A stretch of 40,380 bases of DNA from contig RFSG01000013.1 of the NCBI GenBank assembly GCA_009924095.1, positions 1-40,380 of the forward strand, in the 5' to 3' direction. The stretch's first letter is position 1; each line of letters starts with the position of its first letter. The notes below the pieces were generated by a model that made no database searches, was not told where the DNA came from, and was given only the letters and a program-made list of their open reading frames with translations. The stretch comes from Sphingobacteriia bacterium (GTDB lineage: Bacteria; Bacteroidota; Bacteroidia; J057; RFSG01). Positions 1-7,944 of this stretch are shown here, one piece after another. The position numbers were made by a program, and so were the translations under genes.

Positions 1-2
1 AT

Positions 3-1061
3 AGTATTCCTTACTTTCATGCGGAAAGTTACGATGAGATAATAAATTTCGTTACTATCGGAGGGGGTAGAACCTGTGCAGTTTCTTCCCCAACCTTAAA
101 TAACCCACCGATTGTTACAGCTCCTACTTCCTATACCCTACCCTTCTCTACCCCCTTTCAATTGGACGGCAGTGCCACAGATTCAGATGGTGATGCCATC
201 ACTTATTCATGGGAGGGAATGGATAACGGCAGTGGTGCCGGCGGAAACTGGAATTCGGGTTCTAAACCTTTTTTCCGTTCGTATGCTCCGGTACCTGATA
301 GTTTCCGTCTGTTCCCCAGATTATCTTCCATCCTTACCGGTAGCCTAAATAATATCAAAGGTGAGTATCTACCCACCAGCGCTCAAACCTTAAACTTCAG
401 ACTTACCGCCAGAGATAATAGCCCAGGCGGTGCAGGCGTTTGTTATCAAGATGTGCAAGTAGTTCTGGCAAATTCAGGCCCACTAGCAGTTACAAAACCC
501 AATATACTGGGAATTACTTGGTATCAACAGGGTGTTGAACAAATCACTTGGGATGTAAACAATGTAAATCAAGCGCCCGTAAATTGTACCGATGTAAGAA
601 TTGACTATTCCATAGATGGAGGAGTAACGTTTATACCATTTATCAACAGTACCCCAAATGATGGAAGCGAATGGGTAAATGTTCCTCAAGTATCCGGTAC
701 AGAAACCGATTGTAGAATTAGAATTCAATGCTTAAACGCCCCAACTTTTGATATTAACAACCAAAATTTTACAATCAGTACCTTAGTTAACCGTAATAAG
801 GATATTGATAACTCCGCTTGGGTAAAAGTATTACCCAACCCTTTTGAAGAATCCTTCACCCTTCGATTTGAAGGAAATGAACTCCTTCCGGTATTGGCAA
901 TACAACTGGAAGACGTAACAGGACGTATCATTTGGGAAGAAAAGGGATCTATTCTGGAAATGGAAAAAGTTTATTCTACTTCCCAATTATCCCCAGGAAT
1001 CTACTGGCTAAGGTTAACCGGATCTTCAGGTCAATACATAACCCGATTAATTAAACAATAA
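3..1061 (+). CDS. Secreted reprolysin-like metalloprotease, C-terminal part (T9SS substrate)
   Basis: The gene is open to the left edge, so only its C-terminal ~352 residues are present. The first residues (SIPYFHAESYDEIINFV, followed by GGRTCA) match the stretch after the catalytic zinc domain in Bacteroidota reprolysin-type (M12B-like) proteases. The HExxH catalytic motif itself would lie upstream and is not visible. Next come an Ig/cadherin-like segment (LDGSATDSDGDAITYSWE) and a second beta-rich domain with WDVNNV and DYSIDGG motifs. The last ~75 residues form a T9SS type-A sorting domain (VLPNPFEESF, then DVTGR, then LSPGIYWLRL). The product should be exported by Sec, moved across the outer membrane by T9SS and anchored or released at the surface. 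It converges on the helicase gene with a 27-bp gap. The protease call is family recognition from the fragment; the sorting domain is directly visible. Confidence 0.72.
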   Translation, partial: SIPYFHAESYDEIINFVTIGGGRTCAVSSPTLNNPPIVTAPTSYTLPFSTPFQLDGSATDSDGDAITYSWEGMDNGSGAGGNWNSGSKPFFRSYAPVPDSFRLFPRLSSILTGSLNNIKGEYLPTSAQTLNFRLTARDNSPGGAGVCYQDVQVVLANSGPLAVTKPNILGITWYQQGVEQITWDVNNVNQAPVNCTDVRIDYSIDGGVTFIPFINSTPNDGSEWVNVPQVSGTETDCRIRIQCLNAPTFDINNQNFTISTLVNRNKDIDNSAWVKVLPNPFEESFTLRFEGNELLPVLAIQLEDVTGRIIWEEKGSILEMEKVYSTSQLSPGIYWLRLTGSSGQYITRLIKQ

Positions 1062-1073
1062 ATAAAGTTATAA

Positions 1074-1098
1074 ATTAGATTAGTATTTCTATTCTAAT
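1074..1098. terminator. Small hairpin between convergent genes
   Basis: ATTAGA (1074-1079) pairs with TCTAAT (1093-1098). After one T-T mismatch, TAG (1081-1083) pairs with CTA (1089-1091) around a 5-nt loop. It sits between the metalloprotease and the helicase and overlaps the helicase stop codon, so it could serve both strands. The stem is weak and AT-rich, and its role is inferred from position. Confidence 0.3.
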
Positions 1099-3989
1099 AA
1101 ATTACGAATATCCTCATCGGTAAGATTTTTGAAGAAGTCTTCTTCTACCTGAATTAATTCAGCAGCAATTCTGCTTTTACGTTCTTGTAGTTTAAGAATT
1201 TTTTCTTCAATGGTATTGCGGGAAATAAATTTATAGATAAATACTGTTTTGGTTTGCCCGATTCTATGCGCTCTGTCAGAAGCCTGCCGTTCAGCTGCAG
1301 GATTCCACCAGGGATCTAAAATAAAAACATATTCTGCTGCAGTTAAATTTAATCCCGTCCCTCCTGCTTTTAAACTAATTAAAAATATTTGATGGGTGTC
1401 CTGCTCCTGAAATTTCTCTACTTCTTTCATCCGCTCCCGAACAGATCCATCAATATAAGCATAAGGTATTTTTTGTTGATCTAAATCGTTTCGAATAATA
1501 TCCAACATTCTTACAAATTGAGAAAAAACTAAAACCTTACTACCTTTTTCAATTATTTCCTGCAGCATGCGCGTTAATTCATCATACTTTCCGGAATTAA
1601 TTTCTTTTTCCCCAATCATTGCGGGGTGAATAGCAATTTGACGTAATTTCTGTAATCCAGTTAATAAATTAAATCGCGATTTCGCTTCACCGATTGTTTG
1701 TAAATCATGTAAATAAGTATTTCTATAAAAGCTTTTTTGTTTCTCATAAAAACTGCTTTGTTCCTCACTCATTTCACAATAATAAACCTGTTCTACTTTA
1801 GGAGGTAATTCAGTTGCTACTTGATCTTTAGTCCTTCTTAAAATAAAAGGTTTAATTAATTGTCGAAGTTTTAAAGCTTTTTCAGCATCTTGATCCCGGT
1901 CAATGGGAACAGAATAAAAATTACGGAAAAATGTTTCTCCCCCTAATAATCCAGGATTTAAAAAGTTCATCTGAGACCATAAATCCATGGTGGTATTTTC
2001 AATGGGTGTACCCGTTAAGGAAATTCTTCTTTGTACCGAAAATCCTCTTATGGCTTGTGCGGTTTTAGATTGATAATTTTTAATAATCTGACTTTCATCC
2101 AAAATAATACAATCAAAAGGATAATCTTTTAAATGTACTTCATCATTTCTAACCACCCCATAACTGGCAATAATTACATCATAATCCTGAAAACGGGGAA
2201 TATCTTTTTCTCTTTGAGTTCCCCGGTATAAAAATATCTTTAATTCTGGAGTGAACTTTTGAGCTTCGGCAAACCAATTATATAACAACGAAGTAGGGAC
2301 AACAATTAATACCGGATATTTTAAATCATTTTCTTTTCTATGTTGAATAAAACACAATGTCTGTAGGGTTTTTCCTAATCCCATATCATCCGCCAAAATC
2401 CCCCCATATTGAAAATCATATAAAAAGCAGAGCCATTCAAATCCGGATTTTTGATAGGGGCGTAAATCAGCAATAATTCCTTTGGGTATGGATACTTCAG
2501 TTATTTCTTCAAATTCTGAAAGTCGCTCTAAACCTTGTTTGGAGGAAGGTAAATTAGTTAATAATCCTGCTTGATAATTTCGGATGCGAAAATGATCCTC
2601 ATTTTTTTCTGCCACCTCCATTAAATGCCGGTATTCAGAAAACCATTCAGATGGCAATAAAATAGTAGTTCCATCGGGCAATTTATATTCCCGTATGTTT
2701 TGTAAAATGTTTCGTCTAAATTTTAAAAACGGAATTTCATATTTTCCAACTTTAACAATAGCATGAATATCAAACCAATCCCCGGAAGATTGAGATTGCA
2801 GAATTAATTCAGGTTTTTCGAAATTAAGGGGTTCCCCATTTTGTTCCTGAATTATTTCAATCCCTTGTTTTCGGATTTCCTCCGCATGGTCATATAACCA
2901 TTCATAAGCTTTATCTTTAGTGAAATTAAATTCTCCAATAGTAGTATTTAATCCAGGCAAACGAGAAAAATAATTCCGATATAATTCTTCAATTTTTAAT
3001 TCTCGCTTTATTCGATAATAAATAAGTTTATCTTTTTCTCCAGATTTTCTTACTAAATATTCTTGATCTTGTAGAAATAAAGGAGCTTTAAATTCTCCAT
3101 ACTTCACTTCAGGTATTAAGGTAAATAATTGATTTAATTCGGGTCGTACGGCTAATTGAAAAACCGGTTTTGAGTTTTCATTTATTATTTCAAATCCTTT
3201 TGCCACCACTGCATAGGATTGACGTAACAAAGGTTCAATAAATACTCGATGAAACTCCTCCTCTTTAGTATGGGGAATTGACATAAATCTTCTGGGAGAA
3301 ATAAAGGGTTCCAGTTTTTTTCCTTCTACTTTTCCTTGAAATCCAAATACCTGCTGCCCCATTAACATCCAGGCAGGTTCAGTGCATAATAATGCTACCT
3401 CTTGCGATAAATGTCGGGAGGTGGTATGATCGGGAGGAAAATTAAGTTTCTCCCCTTTTAATTTTAAGGTTGGATAATAATGAATATCATTTTCATTTCT
3501 ATAAAAATGAAATAATACCGTTGCCTCCTCTTGCATAACCCGTATGCGTTGATTTGCCGGATTACCATTGGTTCCCATGATATAAAAAGATTTATCATGA
3601 TCCCGAATTAATTCTAAGGCGCGATGAATCCTTCTTTGAATTTGAGATAAAATACGCTCCTTTATTTGTGTCTTAAATCGATTTCTAAAAAAATCTGGGG
3701 CTTTAATTACTTCCCCCCTGGAGTATTCTTTAATTATACTTTGTGGAGTAATTCCATATAATATTTTAACTAATTCAATATCTATTTCAGTTAAAGGGGG
3801 TTTTCCAAAAGATTCAGAATTTTCGATAAACATATCCAGGTTATCAGGTAATAACCGTTGATAGGTTAAGGTCAGATTTCCTTTTTCATTTACTGCTACC
3901 ACAAAGGATGCAAGTAAATATCCCAAAAACTCATGGTGATAAACAGAATAAACTACCTGAAAAGGTTTTATGGGTTCTACGAACTGCAC
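1089..3989 (-). CDS. SNF2-family DEAD/DEAH-box helicase
   Basis: This 966-residue protein has a long N-terminal region of unassigned fold (about 1-500) followed by a SNF2 ATPase core. Visible motifs are Walker A (LADDMGLGKT, 532-541), motif II as DESQ (631-634) in place of DEAH/DEGH, motif III (SLTGTPIENTTMDLWSQ), and the C-terminal helicase domain with SLKAGGTGLNL, DPWWNPAAERQASDRAHRIGQ and IEEKI. Bacterial SNF2 proteins of this RapA/HepA-like type remodel nucleic acid-protein complexes, often during transcription recycling or repair; the exact role here is unknown. The start is GTG, and an in-frame TAA two codons upstream makes it the most upstream possibility. A -7 element (TATTTTTGC, minus strand of 4005-4013) lies 15 nt upstream. 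It is divergent from the thioredoxin-like gene. Confidence 0.9.
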   Translation of the reverse strand: MQFVEPIKPFQVVYSVYHHEFLGYLLASFVVAVNEKGNLTLTYQRLLPDNLDMFIENSESFGKPPLTEIDIELVKILYGITPQSIIKEYSRGEVIKAPDFFRNRFKTQIKERILSQIQRRIHRALELIRDHDKSFYIMGTNGNPANQRIRVMQEEATVLFHFYRNENDIHYYPTLKLKGEKLNFPPDHTTSRHLSQEVALLCTEPAWMLMGQQVFGFQGKVEGKKLEPFISPRRFMSIPHTKEEEFHRVFIEPLLRQSYAVVAKGFEIINENSKPVFQLAVRPELNQLFTLIPEVKYGEFKAPLFLQDQEYLVRKSGEKDKLIYYRIKRELKIEELYRNYFSRLPGLNTTIGEFNFTKDKAYEWLYDHAEEIRKQGIEIIQEQNGEPLNFEKPELILQSQSSGDWFDIHAIVKVGKYEIPFLKFRRNILQNIREYKLPDGTTILLPSEWFSEYRHLMEVAEKNEDHFRIRNYQAGLLTNLPSSKQGLERLSEFEEITEVSIPKGIIADLRPYQKSGFEWLCFLYDFQYGGILADDMGLGKTLQTLCFIQHRKENDLKYPVLIVVPTSLLYNWFAEAQKFTPELKIFLYRGTQREKDIPRFQDYDVIIASYGVVRNDEVHLKDYPFDCIILDESQIIKNYQSKTAQAIRGFSVQRRISLTGTPIENTTMDLWSQMNFLNPGLLGGETFFRNFYSVPIDRDQDAEKALKLRQLIKPFILRRTKDQVATELPPKVEQVYYCEMSEEQSSFYEKQKSFYRNTYLHDLQTIGEAKSRFNLLTGLQKLRQIAIHPAMIGEKEINSGKYDELTRMLQEIIEKGSKVLVFSQFVRMLDIIRNDLDQQKIPYAYIDGSVRERMKEVEKFQEQDTHQIFLISLKAGGTGLNLTAAEYVFILDPWWNPAAERQASDRAHRIGQTKTVFIYKFISRNTIEEKILKLQERKSRIAAELIQVEEDFFKNLTDEDIRNLLE

Positions 3990-4004
3990 AAATTAAATTA
4001 AACC

Positions 4005-4013
4005 GCAAAAATA
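4005..4013 (-). promoter_or_regulatory. Bacteroidota-type -7 promoter element for the helicase gene
   Basis: On the minus strand the site reads TATTTTTGC, a full match to TAnnTTTGC. It would give a leader of about 10 nt before the GTG start at 3989. The nearest upstream TTG lies about 25 nt away, longer than the usual ~19-23, so the -33 half is weak. Confidence 0.45.
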
Positions 4014-4042
4014 CACATAGGAAATAGGACAGCCTTCCCAAT

Positions 4043-4080
4043 TGTGGATAATTGTAACCGATGTGCATATTTTATCCATA
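4043..4080. promoter_or_regulatory. Two DnaA-box-like 9-mers, opposed
   Basis: TGTGGATAA at 4043-4051 is the exact complement of the DnaA box TTATCCACA. TTATCCATA at 4072-4080 differs from the box by one base and points the other way, with 20 nt between. Both lie in the divergent helicase/thioredoxin gap. One exact box is expected by chance in roughly every other window of this size and composition, so a function is speculative. Confidence 0.2.
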
Positions 4081-4090
4081 AAAATGACAA

Positions 4091-4107
4091 ATACGAACTT
4101 TTCGTAT
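4091..4107. promoter_or_regulatory. Perfect inverted repeat, possible operator
   Basis: ATACGAA, a 3-nt spacer (CTT), then TTCGTAT form a perfect 7-bp dyad ending 22 nt before the thioredoxin-like gene's ATG. A TACCTTTT sequence resembling a -7 element lies between the dyad and the ATG. The position suits a repressor or activator site, but no regulator is encoded nearby. Confidence 0.3.
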
Positions 4108-4129
4108 ATCAATTTCACTTATACCTTTT

Positions 4130-4741
4130 ATGGATACCTTAAAACCTTACCCCGATTATATCTCCCAGTCTCTTACTTGGAATGAATATAGGGCATTAAT
4201 CGCTCAATTAGTTTCCATCAATCTAACCACTGGTAATGATACTCGGGAAGTAATGGTGGAATATACCCGACTGAACCAACAAAGAATGAATCGTTGGGAT
4301 AAAAAGGGTGAATTACTCCCTGCTATGTTTGATGCAATTTCTTCTTTACATCGTAATCTTACCTGGCTTGTTTTAACCGAAGGTTGGTGTGGGGATGCTG
4401 CTCAAAATATACCTTGGTTAGCCAAAATGGCAGAAGCCTCCGACGGTAAAATTAAATTACAGTTGATTTTACGGGATGAGCATCCTGAATTAATGGAAGC
4501 GTATTTAACCAACGGGGGGAAATCAATCCCGAAATTAATTTGCCTAACCGATTCCTTTCAAGTGATTGGAACCTGGGGACCTCGACCTGCATCTCCCCAA
4601 AAAATGGTAATTGATCACAAAAATAATCCAGTTGTTTCTTCAGATGAGTTTGTGCGAAATTTACATACCTGGTATTTAGTAAATGAAGGGAAAGAAATCC
4701 AACAAGAATTTATAGAACTTCTACATCAATGGTCAGAATAA
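4130..4741 (+). CDS. Thioredoxin-fold family protein with single active-site cysteine
   Basis: This 203-residue protein belongs to a thioredoxin-like family common in Bacteroidota. TEGWCGDAAQ (84-92) occupies the place of WCGPC, so the resolving cysteine is replaced by alanine. The cis-proline loop appears later as KSIPKLI, followed by GTWGPRP. There is no signal peptide, so it is probably cytosolic. With one cysteine it cannot do ordinary dithiol exchange; a monothiol, bacilliredoxin-like or binding role is possible. Bacillithiol synthesis is encoded elsewhere in the window (bshC), which makes a bacillithiol link conceivable but unproven. The aminopeptidase gene follows after 66 bp on the same strand. 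The ATG directly follows a TACCTTTTA stretch, implying a very short leader. Confidence 0.72.
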   Translation: MDTLKPYPDYISQSLTWNEYRALIAQLVSINLTTGNDTREVMVEYTRLNQQRMNRWDKKGELLPAMFDAISSLHRNLTWLVLTEGWCGDAAQNIPWLAKMAEASDGKIKLQLILRDEHPELMEAYLTNGGKSIPKLICLTDSFQVIGTWGPRPASPQKMVIDHKNNPVVSSDEFVRNLHTWYLVNEGKEIQQEFIELLHQWSE

Positions 4742-4807
4742 TAATGATTGATGAGTATTTCCGAATTAATTCAGATATTTAAGGTAATTATCTTTTACAA
4801 TTCAAGT

Positions 4808-6793
4808 ATGTCTATTCTAACTTTCATAAAACAATTCTGTTTTATAACGATTTTTTCAGCAGGAAGTATGGTCGCCTTATTTGCCCAACATCCATGCGCT
4901 AAAGTTCGGCAAACAGGAACCCATCGCACACCAGTGGCTCGGCCAGCCGCCATCAGTGCGATGTTGAATTACGATATTGAATTTTATTTCTTAGATGTAT
5001 CGGTAGAAAAAACCAGTACCTACATCTCTGGAAATGTGCTTCATCGGGCAAGAGTAGTAAATGGTCCCTTATCTACGTATACCTTTGAACTTCATCCGAA
5101 TTTAACCATTGATAGTATTCAAGTAAATTCCCAATCGGTTACTTATACCCGTAATGGAAATGAAGTGGATGCTACTTTATTAACCCCTGCTAATACTGGT
5201 TCTTTATTATCCGTTAAGATTTGGTATAAAGGAACCCCACCCAGCAGTGGAGGAGGTGCTATTGGAGATGGATTTACCAATGATGTATCTCCCTCTTGGG
5301 GAAACTCAGTTACTTGGTCTTTATCCCAACCTTATGTTGCCTATGAATGGTGGCCTTGCAAACAAGTGTTAACCGACAAAGCAGATTCATCCTGGGTGTT
5401 TATTACCACCGATAGCGTAAACTTAGCAGGCTCTAATGGTTTATTAACGCAAGTAGTACCAGTAGGAAATAAAAAAAGATTTGAATGGAAATCCTCTTAT
5501 CCCATTAACTATTATTTGATTTCAGTTGCGGTTGCTGAATATATAGATTATAGTTTTTATGCGAATCCAATCGGGTCGCCTAATCCTGTTCTTATTCAAA
5601 ATTATATTTATAATAACCCTGCTACCCTTCCTAACTTTCAAGTGGATATTGATGAAACCAAAGACATGATTGAATTGTTGGCTGACCTATATGGCCCTTA
5701 TCCGTTTGATAAAGAAAAGTATGGTCATTGTATGGCACCTTTGTCCGGAGGCATGGAACATCAAACCATGACCACGCAAGGGTTCTTTGATTTTACTTTA
5801 ACAGTCCATGAATTAGGTCATCAATGGTTCGGCGATCATGTTACTTGTTCTACTTGGAGTGATATCTGGATGAATGAAGGATTTGCTTCTTATACTGAAT
5901 ACTTAGGTCTTGAGAACCTACATCCAGGACAAGAGGTAACCCATATGTTAGATGTACATCAATCTGTAAAATCACAGCCAGATGGTTCCGTGTGGTTTAC
6001 CGATACCGCTAACGTAAGCCGAATTTTTGATTCTCGCTTAACTTATGATAAAGGAGGGGCTATCATTCATACGTTGCGTTGGGAAATCAATGATGATAGT
6101 ATCTTTTTCTTAATCCTTCAAACTTGGCAACAACAATATGCCAATAGTAATGGCTCTGCGCTTCAATTCAAACAAGTCGCAGAACAGGTTTCTGGAAAAA
6201 ATTTAACTGCTTTTTTTGATGAATGGTTTTTTGGAGAAGGATTTCCTACCTATGCAATTAAGTGGTTTTATAAAAATGGAATGTTTTATTTACAAAATAA
6301 TCAGTCGGTTTCCATGCAGTCTATTACTCCTTTATTTACTACTCCAGTTGAATTTAAATTAAGTCGCCAAGCTGCTCCAGATACGTTTATCCGATTATCG
6401 GTTTCGCAGTTAAGTCAGGTATATTCTTTCCCAGTTCAACAAAGAGTTACTGGAATTGTTTTGGAGCCCAATAATTGGATTATTAATAATTCCGGAGGAG
6501 TTACGCAGGACTCTTCTATCATGGCTTTAGCTTCCACTGCTGCTGTAGATATTCAATCATCCCTTATCAACTTTGGCCCTAATCCAGCACAAAACTATTT
6601 GCAGATTACGATTGAAGAGCAAGGTGCTGGAGTATTGGAGGTTTATGATGGAATGGGAAAACGGATGTCTCAAGAATCTTTATCTGAAGGCGTTCATCTA
6701 CTTAATACCCAATTCTGGACTCCAGGAGTGTATCATTTAAGATATTCTACCAACAGCGGAAAAGTATATTTTGCAAAACGTTGGGTTTTATAA
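4808..6793 (+). CDS. Secreted M1-family aminopeptidase with T9SS sorting domain
   Basis: This is a zinc metallopeptidase of the gluzincin M1 clan. The catalytic signature is complete: HELGH (334-338) with the third ligand in NEGF (E357), giving HExxH-18-E. The exopeptidase motif appears as GGMEH instead of the usual GAMEN. I chose ATG 4808 over a TTG 60 nt upstream because it opens a clean signal peptide (basic start, hydrophobic core, cleavage after LFA before QHP), giving 661 residues. The last ~75 residues are a T9SS type-A sorting domain (FGPNPAQNYLQI, then VYDGMGKRM, then PGVYHLRY). The product should act at or beyond the cell surface, trimming N-terminal residues from peptides for uptake. 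It ends before a strong hairpin at 6813-6854. Confidence 0.9.
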   Translation: MSILTFIKQFCFITIFSAGSMVALFAQHPCAKVRQTGTHRTPVARPAAISAMLNYDIEFYFLDVSVEKTSTYISGNVLHRARVVNGPLSTYTFELHPNLTIDSIQVNSQSVTYTRNGNEVDATLLTPANTGSLLSVKIWYKGTPPSSGGGAIGDGFTNDVSPSWGNSVTWSLSQPYVAYEWWPCKQVLTDKADSSWVFITTDSVNLAGSNGLLTQVVPVGNKKRFEWKSSYPINYYLISVAVAEYIDYSFYANPIGSPNPVLIQNYIYNNPATLPNFQVDIDETKDMIELLADLYGPYPFDKEKYGHCMAPLSGGMEHQTMTTQGFFDFTLTVHELGHQWFGDHVTCSTWSDIWMNEGFASYTEYLGLENLHPGQEVTHMLDVHQSVKSQPDGSVWFTDTANVSRIFDSRLTYDKGGAIIHTLRWEINDDSIFFLILQTWQQQYANSNGSALQFKQVAEQVSGKNLTAFFDEWFFGEGFPTYAIKWFYKNGMFYLQNNQSVSMQSITPLFTTPVEFKLSRQAAPDTFIRLSVSQLSQVYSFPVQQRVTGIVLEPNNWIINNSGGVTQDSSIMALASTAAVDIQSSLINFGPNPAQNYLQITIEEQGAGVLEVYDGMGKRMSQESLSEGVHLLNTQFWTPGVYHLRYSTNSGKVYFAKRWVL

Positions 6794-6812
6794 ACTAAGA
6801 TATCTTATACTT

Positions 6813-6854
6813 TATCTATAATAGACATGTTTATGAATATGTTTATTATAGATA
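6813..6854. terminator. Long AT-rich hairpin, probable bidirectional terminator
   Basis: The 42 nt fold back almost completely: 6813-6831 pairs with 6836-6854 (19 pairs, two of them G-T) around the 4-nt loop TATG. It lies exactly between the converging aminopeptidase and tsaC-like genes, with short T-rich or A-rich flanks on both sides. Length and symmetry favour a terminator for both strands. Confidence 0.7.
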
Positions 6855-6866
6855 TTAACTATTAAT

Positions 6867-7823
6867 TTAAGATTCTGGCTGGTGCGAAGCTCTTTTCAGT
6901 TTATCATTAATCGCCACCCCCAATCCAGTATCGGGTACACCTTCAGCGTATATACACTGCACTTCTGGATTTGCATCTAATTCTCGCAATACAGCAAAAA
7001 GATTACGAGCTGCAGTTTCTAACTTTCCATCTGGAGCAAGAATTCGTTGAGCTTGGGCAGGTACCCCTGCAACTGGATATTGAAATCGTATCCAAAACTC
7101 CTCTGCCTGCCATAACCGATCATTACTTGTTTTTAAGAAAAGCGGTTTGCGAGGAGCATAATGAGAGGTTAGCATCCCCGGAGCTGTAGGATGTTTACTG
7201 TCTTCCATGCGAATACATGGTAGCCCAGTAAGGTTGGTTAATTGTTCCGCAGTAATGGCACCAGGTCTGTAAATTTCAATTTTATCCTCCAATACCTTAA
7301 CTACGGTGGATTCAATACCAACATAACTCGGCCCTCCTTCTAAAACCCCTGCAATCTTATCGCCCAATTGATCCATTACATGCTGTGCAGTAGTGGGACT
7401 AATATATCCGAAGGGATTAGCACTGGGAGCAGCTAATGGAAAATCCAATAAGGTCAATAAGGATAACGTGACCGGATGTGCTGGCACCCTCACTCCCACC
7501 CATTCACTTCCGCTGGTAACGATATCCGGTACAATATCTTTTTTGGGTAATAATAAAGTTAAAGGCCCGGGCCAAAAGGTTTGTCCGAGTTGAAAAGCAA
7601 CTGGAGAAATCTCTTTCACCCACTTTCGAGCAGCCGCCAATGAGGCAACATGTAAGATTAGAGGATCAAACGTTGGCCTCCCCTTGGCTTTAAAAATTTC
7701 TAAAACTACCGCAGCATCTAATCCATTTCCTCCCAATCCGTATACAGTCTCTGTCGGAATCCCAACCAATAATCCTTGTTTTAGAAGTTGAGCAGCTAAC
7801 GGTACTTGGGTAAAGATAGACAT
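6867..7823 (-). CDS. L-threonylcarbamoyladenylate synthase (TsaC/Sua5 type)
   Basis: The enzyme makes threonylcarbamoyl-AMP from threonine, bicarbonate and ATP, the first step of the t6A37 modification of ANN-decoding tRNAs. The N-terminal YrdC domain shows PTETVYGLG (23-31), KGRP followed by DPL, the SG(S)EWVGVRVP stretch and SANPFG. At 318 residues it is the long Sua5 form with an extra C-terminal domain, introduced by the linker APGMLTSHYAPRKPL. It stands alone on the minus strand, divergent from ftsY. A TACTTTTG -7 element (7829-7836, minus strand) ends only 5 nt before the ATG, implying a nearly leaderless transcript. The family call is secure. Confidence 0.93.
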   Translation of the reverse strand: MSIFTQVPLAAQLLKQGLLVGIPTETVYGLGGNGLDAAVVLEIFKAKGRPTFDPLILHVASLAAARKWVKEISPVAFQLGQTFWPGPLTLLLPKKDIVPDIVTSGSEWVGVRVPAHPVTLSLLTLLDFPLAAPSANPFGYISPTTAQHVMDQLGDKIAGVLEGGPSYVGIESTVVKVLEDKIEIYRPGAITAEQLTNLTGLPCIRMEDSKHPTAPGMLTSHYAPRKPLFLKTSNDRLWQAEEFWIRFQYPVAGVPAQAQRILAPDGKLETAARNLFAVLRELDANPEVQCIYAEGVPDTGLGVAINDKLKRASHQPES

Positions 7824-7828
7824 ATTGG

Positions 7829-7836
7829 CAAAAGTA
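7829..7836 (-). promoter_or_regulatory. -7 promoter element for tsaC-like gene
   Basis: Reads TACTTTTG on the minus strand, matching TAnnTTTG, and ends 5 nt before the start codon at 7823. No clear TTG element sits 19-23 nt upstream. Confidence 0.4.
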
Positions 7837-7919
7837 ATATAGAATATCAGAGCGAAGAATGACGATTTTCCAATTCCCCCTTAATTAACAAGCTTTCATC
7901 GTATCCTATTGAAATTATG

Positions 7920-7927
7920 TACCTTTG
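7920..7927 (+). promoter_or_regulatory. -7 promoter element for ftsY
   Basis: TACCTTTG followed by CACC matches TAnnTTTGC and lies 17 nt before the ATG at 7945. It falls inside the longer reading frame that opens with TTG at 7909, which argues that translation starts at 7945. The -33 half is not recognisable. Confidence 0.5.
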
Positions 7928-7944
7928 CACCTCTTACTCTATAT

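Noticed and set aside
7909..7944. TTG start giving a longer FtsY
   Set aside because: The extension covers a TAnnTTTG promoter element and does not resemble the N domain.
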